Assembly (NCBI GenBank): GCA_003427395.1
Contig: BFEA01000244.1
Location: 1,441,675 to 1,480,031, forward strand
Source of the DNA: Chara braunii
Taxonomy: Eukaryota; Streptophyta; Charophyceae; Charales; Characeae
Reading direction: 5' to 3'
Length of the DNA: 38,357 nt
The notes under the pieces are model-generated. The model saw only the letters and a program-made list of their open reading frames with translations. It was not told the origin of the DNA and did no database searches. Shown here piece after piece: positions 11,259-21,480 of the stretch (within the stretch, counting starts at the first letter, position 1; each line of letters opens with the position of its first letter). The position numbers and the translations under genes are program-made.

Positions 11259-11296
<38 letters not shown>

Positions 11297-11507
11297 TTAA
11301 ATAATTTTGACGTAATATTATTCTGCTTTTTTAAGTCAATATTGATTCCACTCCGCAATAATTGTGCCTTGATCATACTCGGCCACTTGCTTACTTAAAT
11401 GAAACGAAAAATCTTTATATCGAACTTTTTTTCTTTTTATACTCGTGTTCGTTTTTTTTTTATTCTTTGCTCTTTCGTTGCTCCTCTCTCTCTCTCTTTT
11501 AATGTAT

Positions 11508-11583
<76 letters not shown>

Positions 11584-11587
11584 TTAG

Positions 11588-11629
<42 letters not shown>

Positions 11630-11790
11630 CTATCTTTTTCTTTTTTCTTTCTTTCTTTGTCTATCTCTGTCTCTCCTCGCCCTTTCTCTTACTTTTTTTT
11701 TTTCTTTTCTATTTGTCATTTTTTTAATTCATGAATTAAACTCGGACTTCGTAGCCAGTTACTCTTATTTCTACGGGCGTGGCCTGCACC
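11115..11790. repeat. simple-repeat-rich 3' untranslated part of the Helitron
   Basis: No gene. It contains a (GA)n run at 11260-11294, T-rich DNA, a (TC)n run at about 11508-11549 and a (TCTA)n tetranucleotide run at about 11548-11631 interrupted once by TTAGC. The Ser/Leu/Tyr/Ile-repeating frames here are translations of the repeats, not genes. Confidence 0.9.
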
Positions 11791-11815
11791 GCCCGCACCG
11801 CGGGGGATTAGCTAG
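11791..11815 (+). other. Helitron 3' terminus: hairpin plus CTAG
   Basis: CCCGC (11792-11796) pairs with GCGGG (11800-11804) around a 3-base loop, then GGATTAG leads to CTAG at 11812-11815, with T as the next base. A short GC-rich hairpin about ten bases before CTRR is the rolling-circle termination signal of Helitrons. Its position on the correct strand, downstream of RepHel, strengthens the call. Confidence 0.65.
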
Positions 11816-12129
11816 TTACTATTATTGGTTATTTCGTATTTCGGGGGATTGAGAGACCTATTGAACAGGCAAATTCGAGCGTTTTTATTATTAAATTCTC
11901 GAAACAAACATTATGCACTGTTCAAGCTTTTCCTTTGATTATTGGCTTCTTATCTGGGCGATCAGTCCCACCTACCCCATCTATGCTGTTGCACTCTCTT
12001 CTCTTCTCTTCCCCTCTCCTTCCGTCTACGGGTACTTCCTACTGCGACATTGGTAAGTTGCCACGTCAGCAGGCCACATCAGCAGTCCCGTGGCCCATGC
12101 CCATGAACACTCGTTCATAGACAACTGTC
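11816..12129 (+). other. leader of element A, no LTR visible
   Basis: About 310 bases between the Helitron end and the first gag ATG. No copy of A's 3' LTR start (TGTTACATGC) is present, so A's 5' LTR is missing or displaced. It contains CCACGTCA at 12061-12068, the reverse complement of the TGACGTGG motif common in element B. No primer-binding site could be assigned. Confidence 0.45.
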
Positions 12130-13562
12130 ATGGACCAGAAGCCAGGGGAAACAACCGAGGCCTTTCAGGCCTGAATGCTGACTTTGATTACCGAAGCTAA
12201 GCAACGGTCGGATGCGGTAGCAGCGGCAGAGAAGAAGAAGACAAAGGATGTAGAAAAAGCACATCTACTAGCGGTTGAACAACAACGTCAGCACGATGAG
12301 GCAGCAGCAAGGGCTGCCGGTGAGGAACGTAACATTCGACATGAGAACGTATTCGGAGAGGAGCGAACTTTACTTGCTATGGTAGAAGAATGGCGGACCG
12401 AGGCAGAGAATGGTGAACTCAGCGACAACCCACTCAAGATCTCGTTATTGCTCTACCCACTCGTGGTTCCTGGCGACGTGCATTGCACAACAGGAGGATA
12501 TCCATTGCCTTGACGACGCGATCAAGCAAGTCAACAGCCGCCTAAAGCAGCTGGAGCAACTACCTGTCGCCGGCCCCGGCGCCAACTCCTCCAACACTGC
12601 CGATCGCCTCAATTCCTTGGAGATCGACGTCGGAACGCTCAAGGACAGCGCACAGCTACAACATGCGGCCACTCAACAAAGTGAGCAGCAGATCTGTGTT
12701 GCAGCCACTCGCCCTAGCACATTGCCGCGCGAGACCATTCTGAAGTTCGATTGCCAACTAATCTTCTACGGTGCCACGATGACGGACGCGATTCCATGGT
12801 TCCGACAGTTCGATCTCAAGCTAGAGATCCACCAAACCAGCGAAGCCAAATGACACGCGTATCTCTACTCTCGATCGGGGGGCACGTGGCAACCTTGGCT
12901 GGACAATATGTTGTCCGCGTACGGGGTGGTGGTCTCCGAACTACATACCAAAATCAGTTGGGCTGATCTGAAGGCGACATGGCACAAGCGGTTCCAAATA
13001 GAGCCGCCCGAACTTCAAGCAATGGACAAACTGATGAAGTTCCACCAGAACACGTTGCCAAGCGGAGATTGGATTGCTGAGTACCAACGCTTGACATCCA
13101 CGCCGGGTGCACCAATGGGCTTTATGGTCTTCAAACACTACTTCATGGCAAGGTTGTGTCCGATATTGTCAAACACTTTGACTCACGTCGCGAAGACTCT
13201 AACTACAACGACAGGGCTGTTCCACAAGGCCGCACAGATTATTGTCACGAACACGGCAGCCAAGGACCTTGGTCGTTCGCCTGCAGCGGACCCGAGCAGC
13301 GAAAGCACCAACCGAAAGTGGTCGTGGTCATGGCGGCAACGCCGACCGACCCTTCAAGTGAGGCCACGACAGATCGAAGACCAACACCACGTCAAACCCC
13401 GGGCCCGACGTAGCAGCTCAAGACCCATGGACCCACTACGGTCCTTCGGAACAGGTATCCAAGATACGCACAAGATTCCGATATTGTTTGTGGTGCAATA
13501 GAGATCTCCACGACACAGACGACTGTCCTTTGAAAACCAAGGGCAAACAGTTGGGAAAGTGA
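12130..13562 (+). pseudogene. gag of element A
   Basis: Starts at the ATG at 12130; a TGA at 12172 sits where CGA would keep the frame open. The N-terminus (12175-12420) is Ala/Glu/Lys-rich and probably coiled coil, followed in another frame by a second coiled-coil segment (12490-12560) and the capsid-like region (12700-13250, broken by a TGA at 12851). The nucleocapsid zinc knuckle is intact in a third frame at 13485-13526: CLWC-NRDL-H-DTDD-C, exactly C-x2-C-x4-H-x4-C. At least two frameshifts and two stops are present. It formed the virus-like particle that packages element RNA. Confidence 0.8.
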
Positions 13563-14526
13563 GCACCGCCGGGAGTGATGTGACGACACTCTCGACGCCT
13601 TTGGAACCGGTTGCTGCGCGGGCGACCGCCCTTAGTTTCAAGGCACATGCGGAAGTCGATAGTCCTCTTATCTTATATTCTTATGAGGACTATGTTGTCC
13701 GACTCGTACCTTCGCTGGGCACTCATGCTCAAGGACAAGATGTGTGTGCGGTATCTTCTCCATTCGGAAGCGGCGACTTATCATCTTCAAGTGGTTCTTC
13801 ACGAGGCTTGACGCACGAGTTCAACATAGAGGTATTGGACTCGGTCACGTCTGAGGATTTCGCATGGCTTCCTGTCCCGACCACGGGCCGTTTGTCGGGA
13901 CCTCAATGCGCAGCACTATGCGCTCATCTTCACACGTACATATCCTTCTATGCACCACGAACTTCGCCGACAGATGCGAAGCTTCAATGGGGGACATCCT
14001 TGTGTATGTTACCAAGGCGGCCCGCGAGTTTCGCACGCAGTGGTACGATGACAACAATGCACCGCTCTTCTAAGTCCGCATCCAAGTTGGGCAAGCGTCC
14101 TGCAGCACTTTGCCGGATAGCGACGTGACTCGCAATTTCATGAGCCAAGCCTTTATTCAAAGGGCTGGCCTTGGCGCACAAGTTCGGAGGAAGGCAAACC
14201 TGACGATGATCAAGTTTGTGGACGGAAGGACGCAACAACTTATTGATCGTTACATCAAGGCCGTGCCAATATATTTCACACCTCATGCATGCGAACGAGT
14301 GACGTTTGACGTCTTGGACATAGACTTTGACATCATTTTGGGGATGCCTTGGCTTGCAAGTGTGGATCGCACGGTCAACTTTCATGGGCAGACTCTCACC
14401 GTCTGTGACGCCATTGGTGTTGAGGTGCCGTGTACCATTCCTCTTCCGCACCCTTCGATCCGGTGCCAAGTTGTGACAGCCAAGTCGTTCCAGGCCACTT
14501 GTGCTTACGAGCAACCCGACGGATAG
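13563..14526 (+). pseudogene. protease region of element A
   Basis: This is the linker after gag and the aspartic protease that cleaved the polyprotein. The linker reads in the frame from 13559, shifting near 14000. The protease core lies at 14110-14526: LPDSDVTRNFMSQAF contains the active-site Asp, but the usual D-S/T-G reads Asp-Ser-Asp, so the glycine is lost. The second hallmark, DIILGMPWL, is at about 14329-14355. A TAA at 14071 interrupts the frame upstream. Confidence 0.75.
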
Positions 14527-15960
14527 GCCTATGTTTTCTACGAATCGTTGCGGTAGCCGACTCTTCACCAACGGACTTGTCTTCAGAACCCTGTGTGGTG
14601 CGGTTGCTTGACGAGTTCGCCGACATCTTCGAGTCGCCTACCGGTGTGGTAGCCGATCGGCCGATCTCTCACGAGATCATTCTTGAGGCCGGTGTCGTGC
14701 CGCCAAAAGGTTGTATCTACCGCATGAGCGAGGAGGAGTTGGCGGTCCTCCATGCACAACTCGATGATTTGTTGGATAAGGGTTGGATCTGCCCTAGCAG
14801 CTCACCATATGGTGCGCTGGTTCTCTTCGTACGAAAGAAAAATAAGGATCTACGATTGTGCATCGACTACCACAAACTCAACTTGCAAACTTTCAAGAAT
14901 GCAGGGCCTCTTCCTCGTATCGATGATCTTCTTGAGCGTTTGGGCCGCGCAAAGTACTTTTCAAAGTTAGACTTGAAGTCGGGCTATCACTAGATTTCAA
15001 TAAACCCGAAGATCACTATAAATCCGCGTTCAAGACGTGGTACGGGCATTTTGAGTAGGTGGTCATGCCTTTTGGCCTCACCAATGCCCCGACGACCTTT
15101 CAAGCGGTGATGACCAACGAGTTCCATGCGATGTTGGACCGGTTCGTGTTGGTCTACTTGAACGACATTCTTGTCTATAGCCGAACCTTGGAGGATTATC
15201 TTGAGCACCTTCGATGAGTGTTGGAGACACTTCGCCACGCCAAGTACAAAGACAACCGTGACAAGTGCAAATTTATCCGGCAAGAGCTGGAAGACTTGGG
15301 CCATTTTGTCACACCGGAGGGCATCAGTCCGTTATCGAACAAGATTCAAGACGTCCAAGAGTGGCCGGAGCCGCAGAACGTTACGGATGTCCGTTTGTTT
15401 CTTGGCCTTGCCGGCTACTACCAGTGTTTTATCAAAGGCTACTCGAAGATCGCCGCCAACTTGAAGCTTCGATGCAAGGATCGGTCGTTCGACTTCGGTG
15501 AGGATGCGTGGGGTTCATTTTTGGCCCTCAAAGCCGTGTTACTATCTGCGGAGGTCTTGCGCATCTACGACCCACTATTGCCGACGCGCGTTACTACCGA
15601 CGCATCCAGCTATAGCATTGGTGTCGTCCTCGAGCAACACGATGGCGTGGACTGGCACCCGATCGAGTATTTCAGCAAGAAAGTGCTCGTCGTGCACTCA
15701 ATCGACGATGCACGGAAGAAGGAGCGAGTAACCTTCGTCCAAGTGCTCAAGCGGTGGCGGTACTTCCTTCTTGGTTGAAGTCAATTCCGATGGGTAACGG
15801 ACAACAATCCGGTGGTCTTCTACAAGACCCAAGACATGGTCAACAACACCATCGCCCGTTGGATGACTTTCATCGACCAGTTTGACTCTTTCCTGATCAC
15901 ATCCCGGGGAAGTCAAACCGTTTTGCGGATGATCTTTCACGGTGTTCGGATCATTGCACT
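14527..15960 (+). pseudogene. reverse transcriptase and RNase H of element A
   Basis: The RT starts near 14600 (LLDEFADIF), with [11 protein letters not shown] at about 14713 and [13 protein letters not shown] near 14833. Stops at 14991 (after KSGYH, where Gln is usual), 15056 and 15215 interrupt it. The catalytic box is YLND at 15155-15166 where the family has YLDD, so one catalytic Asp is replaced by Asn. [10 protein letters not shown] is intact near 15064. RNase H follows from about 15590 (TTDASSYSIG) to the TGA at 15776 and beyond in the same frame, with a frameshift near 15890. This copied element RNA into DNA. Confidence 0.85.
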
Positions 15961-16049
15961 GCAGTCTATTCGACCTTCGAGATCGATGACGACCTGCGGG
16001 ACAACTTCATCCGCGGCTACTAAGCCAACCCCGAGTTTAGTGACAAGTA

Positions 16050-17036
16050 CGCAAATTGTTCCTCTCCTAATCAGGAGCTATCGCACTATCGGATCCAAGA
16101 GGGATATTTGCTTGTCCACACACGGGGGAAGAACCTTCTTTGCGTGCCAAGAGATCCCCACTTGCATACGCGGCTTCTTGGCGGGTTCCACGACACTCCA
16201 GCCACCGGACACTTGGAGTCAATCGAACGATTGGCCGACTTCGTGAGCGTTTCTGGTGGCCCGGCCTTCTCGGCGACGTCACACGCTATTGCGAGTCATG
16301 CGAGGTTTGTCGACGCTGCAAATCGTGCAATCATCATCTGTATGGCGAGTTGCGACCATTACCGATCCCCTTGCGTCGTAGGAGAGCAATTGCCATGGAT
16401 ATCACCAGGCCGTTCCCCAAGCAAAAGACCGGTGTGGATGGGATTCTCACGGTGGTCGACCGACTCACCAAGTTCACCATGTTTTTGCCTTCCGCTATCA
16501 TGCCAAGGCACCGAAGGTTGCCGAGGTTCCCAACGTCTATTTGAACCAAAGGTTACCCCACGAAAATCGTTTGCGACTGCGACACTCGGTTTATGTCTGA
16601 TTTTTGGTTGGCACTCATCAAACGATGGGGATCATCTCTCAAGCCAATTTCGGCTCGCCACCCCCAGACCGATGACCAAACGGAGAGGGCGCATCAGACC
16701 GCACAGGTTCTCCTTCGCACCCTCATCCGTCTCGAGCAAAAGGATTGCGTTTAGCGGCTGTCGGATGTCGTGTTGCCGTACAACACGACCATTCACCCGA
16801 CCATCGGGATGCCGCCCTTTGAGTTTGAGCATGGCTCGCCGGTCACTTCTTCGTTGGATACGATCATCCTATGGGCGGCCGGGAGCGACAACCATCTTCT
16901 TTTCTTGCGTCGGCTGCAAGAGCTACTTGTCAAGGCATGCGACCAGATGTCAAAGGCACAGCAACGCATGAGGCTCAACCAACAGGCCAATCGCCAGTGT
17001 CTTCCTTGTCCATTCTGCACCGGCGACCTCATATGG
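16050..17036 (+). pseudogene. integrase of element A (zinc domain and catalytic core)
   Basis: The HHCC zinc domain is readable across a frameshift near 16210: FHDTPATGH (about 16189-16213), then CESCEVCRRC. The core shows an Asp in MDITRP (about 16395), and in a shifted frame the second Asp in CDCDTRFMS (near 16570) and the Glu in QTERAH (near 16680), separated by exactly 35 residues as in D,D35E transposases. A TAG lies near 16753. The reading runs to GDLIW at 17023-17036, where element B interrupts it; the next residues resume at 24478. Confidence 0.85.
17032..17036 (+). repeat. target-site duplication of element B (left copy, TATGG)
   Basis: TATGG at 17032-17036 matches 24473-24477 immediately after element B. 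A 5-bp duplication is typical of LTR-retrotransposon integration. Confidence 0.75.
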
Positions 17037-17538
17037 GCAATAACCGATGCAGTATGCCTCGTGGAATGTCTAAGGGTCACGCCAAGCCATGCTCAGACCC
17101 AGGAAGGGGAAAAATGGCCCTATGTAGATTCAGGACCTGAGCGGGCGAAGTTGACTAAAGTCAACTATCTGACGCCCAACAATCAAAGTCAAAATGGACG
17201 CAGCCCAGTCCGCCGGTCAGACGCACACACTTGTATGTATGCAGGTACCCAGACAACATCAGGACCAAGGGGAAGTCTTCAACAATATGCAATCTAGGCC
17301 CTCGGCTGTGAGTCAATCTGTACGACTCTGGGTGGGAGACCTGAGGTCACTGCCTCGTCAAACACTACATAAGGCTTGGTCTTCAGAAGGTCAACATTCA
17401 GTCTTTCTATCCTGCCTTGATGCTGGTTGGACGCTGGCTTGACGCTGCCTTGCTGCTGGTTAGACGGTGACACCGTGGACAACGATGTGCGACTGTGGCA
17501 GCATGTTGACGCTTTCTTTGTTGAGCGCCAACCTCTGC

Positions 17539-17712
17539 TGATGTGGCGCATACCACCTGCCTACATTGCTGATGTGGCACATGCCGCCTCTCTACATTGT
17601 TGATGTGGCGCTACGATGCTGGTGTGGCGCATGCCACCTATCTACATTGTTGATTTGATGCATGCCACTTGTCTTCATTGCTGACGTGGCACTGGCCACG
17701 CTGTCTACATGA
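17539..17712 (+). repeat. 31-bp tandem repeats in the 5' LTR of B
   Basis: Units begin TGATGTGG at 17539 and 17570, a 19-base partial unit at 17601, then 17620 and 17651, and a degenerate last one at 17682 (TGACGTGGCA). Each full unit contains an imperfect palindrome of the form GTGGCGCATGCCAC. The 3' LTR has six full units and the solo LTR about five, so copy number varies. Confidence 0.9.
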
Positions 17713-17837
17713 GGTGATTGGTTGCGACAAGGAGGGAGATCGGGATCTGTGGATGATTGAGGAACGAGATATTTACCTGAGGTTGACGTCGATATTTGAG
17801 CGCTGCTGATTGTTTTCATTGTTTGCACGAGAGAGTA

Positions 17838-17851
17838 GTGCCACGTGGCAC
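17838..17851 (+). promoter_or_regulatory. G-box palindrome in the 5' LTR of B
   Basis: GTGCCACGTGGCAC is a perfect 14-bp palindrome centred on CACGTG, the core bound by plant bZIP and bHLH factors. It is unchanged at 24176-24189 and 25100-25113 although surrounding LTR sequence has diverged. Confidence 0.55.
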
Positions 17852-18136
17852 TTCTATGTGATCAGGACTTGTTGACTCGTACTGGATACTGTTCATGACG
17901 TGGAGGCGAGGGGAAGCCCGAAGAAGGAGTGGGTAATATTGGGCTACTCGCTTGGTGGTCATTGCTTATCTCTTCCACCCTTTGCTTGTCTATTCCCCCT
18001 CCACTCTCTTCGTCTATTGGTAACGAGACTTTGTATCAAAGATCACATTCATGATTATTGGAGACTTTGTTCAGATATGAGTTGTCTTGCATTTCGACGT
18101 TTGATGAGTATCTTCCAGTCCGGGTTCATTGCAATT

Positions 18137-18148
18137 TGGTATCAGAGC
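18137..18148 (+). other. primer-binding site of element B (initiator tRNA-Met)
   Basis: TGGTATCAGAGC lies three bases after the 5' LTR and is complementary to the 3' end of plant initiator tRNA-Met, the usual primer for plant LTR retrotransposons. It fixes the element's orientation and the LTR end. Confidence 0.9.
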
Positions 18149-19096
18149 ATACCTCCTTCGTCGCAATCTGCTGTCAGGTGCTAACGCACCTAGGTAAGTG
18201 GGAGGTGCCGCATGTGCAGGGACGAAACACGTTTATTAATGCGCGTGAGTAATCGCACGTCCAAACATTGAGTACCGCACGTGCGTGCAGCCTCCCTTGA
18301 AGGTGATGACAAAGACACACTGAAGAAGAAGACAGCGACAATGCTTATGTGGCGCTTTGTTGTTGACGTGGCATTGGAAAACCGGCGAGAGCATCTTTGG
18401 CAACAGGCTGACGTGGTGCGCTGCCTACGTTGCATACCTGTGTTGAATTTGTTTGCAGACCATGCGTTGTTGACGTGGCATCCCCCCCGTAGACCTTCCA
18501 GGTCATTGACGCTGACGTGGCAGACTCTATAGAGCTATTGTGTTGGCACGTGGCATGCATGGCACGCTGTTGTGGGTGAGGTGTTGATCTTGCACTTGTA
18601 TGCTTGTAGACGGTACGGCTTCACAATTTGTTGTAGTGTCGCATGTCGGCCCTTGTGTTTGGTTGCATTGGTTCTGCAGATGGTACAACTGTAGAGGAAG
18701 GAAGGTTGACAATTGATTCTATTGGTTGTGTTGGTTGACCTACTCACTTATTTGGTTGTTCTGTGGTTGCTGTGCATACTCACCTGTGTGTTGTTGTCTT
18801 GATTACAATGGTTGTGGTTGTGGTACCTGTACACTTTCTATAGGACGTCATCACACATAGAACAGATAGCAAAGTTAGAATTGGAAATAAATTGAGAATT
18901 TGTTTCTTCTTACCTTCCTTTGATTATTTCTTGCTGTAGGAAATTGTGTGTGGCTGTGTAATTTATTTATGTCTTTAAATTTATTTATTATGCGGCATTC
19001 ACACACAAGGAAATATGGCCTCTTTGGAAATGTTTACGTGCCTCCATCCTTACGCGGTATATACCTCTTTTCTTCTTTCCTATCTTTCTCACTGTC
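18149..19096 (+). other. leader of element B with TGACGTGG motifs
   Basis: About 950 bases without a convincing gene. TGACGTGG occurs at 18364, 18409, 18471 and 18513, and GCACGTGGC near 18546. A T/G-rich stretch follows. The short frames here are not supported. It probably represents the untranslated leader with packaging signals. Confidence 0.6.
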
Positions 19097-19975
19097 TATG
19101 CCGATGAAGAAAGGGGGGAACTCAAGACACGTGGTCAGATTGATGCGAGATGGCATACCTTGTTAGGCCTTCTTCGCCAGTTACTCAGCGAGATACATGG
19201 TGCTGGACTAGAAGCTGAACGGCTGGTGCACAATCAGTTCAATCTGCGTGCTGTCGAAGGTGAACTGGAAGACGTGCAGACAGTCGTTCAAATGTTGGAA
19301 ACTAGAAAGAGAGTTGAGGAACTCATCAGGCAAGGGCGAATAGCCCTTGACCGTTATGTCGCCGAGAACCTGGAAAAGATGGACCAAAGATGGAAAGAAA
19401 AGGAAAAAGAAAGAAAGGAAACAAAGGAAACAAAGGAAACAAAATTGTCTATAGAGATCATGGAGGAAAATGTAAGGCAATTAGAAAACACATTGAAGGA
19501 AGAAAGAAGGAAGATTGAAGCATTCCGGAGAAAGCAAGAAGAGCAAGAACCGGAACAGAGAATGATGGATGAACTCAAGCAGAGATTCCATTATGAAGAA
19601 ACAGGCACCGAACTTGCATCCATTTTCCAGTCTATAATGGTTTATCTTGTCCACCTGGAAAAGAAAATAAATAGCAACACTGCCTCACTGAAGACTGTGT
19701 CCAGACTTCTGAAAGGCAAGGACAAGGTAAGGATTGAGAAGGAGACCAGGGGGGAGAAGGTAAACGGAGAACCCCAAGAAAAATTGATGAAGGATGCAAT
19801 GAAGACGGTCACGCCGAAAAAATTTGAAGGTTCCAAGAAGGAACTCGAGAAGCCGGTAAAGAAGAAAGAAGAACCCACGAAAAAGGAAGAACCGGCCAAG
19901 GAAGTAGAAAAAACGAAGAGGAAAGAAAAGGTGAAAATGACATTGCCATTCACGTACGACAATAAGAAGGAATAA
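19097..19975 (+). pseudogene. gag N-terminal part of element B
   Basis: Open without stops to the TAA at 19973-19975, but no in-frame ATG is evident at the upstream end; a frameshift near 19110 may have separated the start. The product is strongly charged: residues for HTLLGLLRQLLSEIHG near 19154-19201, then long Glu/Lys/Arg heptad-like stretches (19370-19560) predicting a coiled coil, then Lys/Glu/Pro repeats (19830-19930). The coiled coil suggests self-assembly of Gag. Confidence 0.65.
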
Positions 19976-20862
19976 AATTAATTGTTGTGGATTGCAAAAA
20001 ATCATGCCTATTGCAACACCGCTCCTGTAGAGCCTGAAAGTCAGGTGGCCTTTTCTATGTTGTGTTTGAGAGGAGTGACCAAGGAGTGGGTACTGCTCGA
20101 AGCTAACAATGCTGGCTTCGAGGAGATTGGTGAGTGGGCTAAGACCCTAACCCTTAAGCAAAATTTCTCCAGAAAATAAAGGAGAGATTTTTTGATAAGA
20201 CGACGAAAAAAAATAAAGGAGAGATTTTTTTATAAACTTTCTACCATAGGCCAAAACCGTTGGACGTATGTGGATGCTTTGTCATGTGAAGTGGACCGTC
20301 TCTTGCAGGTATCTGGATTGAACTTGCAGGGACAACCGGGTTCTGTATATCTATTCACGTGCTTTGCCTGAGCCCATTCGCAGACAGCTCGTGGCAGAGG
20401 CCAAGTCTGGAAACTACAACTATAGGCAATTTCGTGATCTTGCTCTCCAACGAGAGCAGATGACCGCTCAGGTAAAGAGCACATATGCTTTGGTAGTAAA
20501 GTCTGGACCGGTTGGTGGGTACGACAAGCGGGTCCTTTGGCGGCAAAAGTGCCAGGACCACATGCTCATCGTCTTTGACGATGATACTATAAAGAAATTA
20601 CCTATTGACGAGTCCGAGGGAGGAGGAGGTAGTTGAAGCAGCAAGTTTGGGACGGGTGACATCGCTGCCGTAGTGACCGATAAGGGAGGCCCAAGTCAAT
20701 GGAAGAAGAATAAGAGACCACACTCGTTTCCCGAGCATCCCGACATCGCGTACGGGAAGCCCTAGGAAAAAAATGGGAATGACACGTGAGGGGTGGCAGT
20801 CCAGGATGGACAATTGCCAATGCCTCAAGTGTGGAACCGTGGGGCACGTGATAGCTTGGTGT
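19976..20862 (+). pseudogene. gag capsid and nucleocapsid part of element B
   Basis: Capsid-like fragments read at 19982-20179 (LRGVTKEWVLLE) and 20364-20636 in different frames. An intact zinc knuckle follows at 20821-20862: CLKC-GTVG-H-VIAW-C, matching C-x2-C-x4-H-x4-C. The block GGAGAGATTTTTT, with nearby flanking bases, occurs twice around 20180-20235, suggesting a small duplication. Confidence 0.75.
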
Positions 20863-21109
20863 CCTTTGATCCAGAACCCAAAAGCGAGCAGCCAGTAGGA
20901 ATAGCATCTGCTCCTACTAAGTCGAAGGGTTTAGACAAAGGTAAGATGCTGACAACCCCTTCTAACCCCTCGACTCTTAAGGCAAAGGATGACTCTTCTT
21001 CAGACCCGCCGTCCAGAGCACCCAGACACTGTTCTTTATTTTGTCTCACTAGACGATTCCCTTGACGAGCTCGACGACGAACTCATAGCACTTCAGAGTT
21101 TGTGGGCTA

Positions 21110-21480
21110 AGAAAGCTAAGTTTAAGGGTGAACTTATCATCGCTGATATTGAGATTGCACATACGAGGGTAGGTCCACTGTTAGAATCAGGATTGACACA
21201 ATCTTTTATCTCAGAGAAGGCAATTTGTAATTGCATCTCGGAATGGAGGTAAGAGACTTACCTAGAGGCTAGACCTATCACATCAATGCTAGCTAACAAT
21301 AGCACAATCACTGTCTCTCAATACGTCGATCGTGTCAAGTGATACTTCAGGACCAAGTAAGGAAAAAAAATTTGCATGAGATATCCTTCCTTATTGAAGA
21401 GAACCTGCCTTTTGACATGATTCTGGGAATGGATTGGCACGAGGAAGCCGACCCCAAATTAGGTTCAAAGAAAAAATTGT
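21110..21480 (+). pseudogene. protease of element B
   Basis: The active-site segment reads LLESGLTQSFIS near 21178-21213, with Glu where the retropepsin catalytic Asp belongs. The second conserved block FDMILGMDW is in frame near 21412-21440. Stops and a frameshift lie between them. This fragment cannot have been active. Confidence 0.65.

Larger units (their letters stand above)
3376..11815 (+). mobile_element. Helitron (rolling-circle transposon), decayed autonomous copy
   Basis: The element is defined by a RepHel pseudogene carrying the HUH nuclease, the tyrosine motif and a Pif1-type helicase, all on the plus strand. The proposed 3' end is a GC-rich hairpin (11792-11804) followed eight bases later by CTAG (11812-11815) and a T, the typical Helitron terminus. 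The proposed 5' end is TC at 3376-3377, preceded by A and followed by an AT-rich run (TATATATAGATATTTT). Insertion between A and T without target duplication is the family rule and fits both flanks. The 3' end is reasonably supported. The 5' end is a guess from a short motif and its position 105 bases before the first in-frame coding material. Length would be about 8.4 kb. Confidence 0.6.
17037..18133 (+). repeat. 5' LTR of element B
   Basis: Starts GCAATAACC; the solo copy C starts TGCAATTAACC, so one terminal T appears lost here. It ends GGGTTCATTGCA, matching the 3' LTR, and the primer site follows three bases later. It holds a 31-bp repeat array (17539-17690), a perfect G-box palindrome (17838-17851) and short TTGACGCTGG-like repeats near 17420-17460. 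As the 5' LTR it would carry promoter and transcription start. Confidence 0.85.

Noticed and set aside
11399-11852. ORFs rich in Ser-Leu and Tyr-Leu-Ser-Ile repeats, with apparent membrane character
   Set aside because: They are translations of CT and TCTA microsatellites.
17539-17712. CRISPR-like array of 31-bp repeats
   Set aside because: The units are contiguous tandem repeats with no unique spacers, inside a eukaryotic LTR, and recur in other LTR copies.
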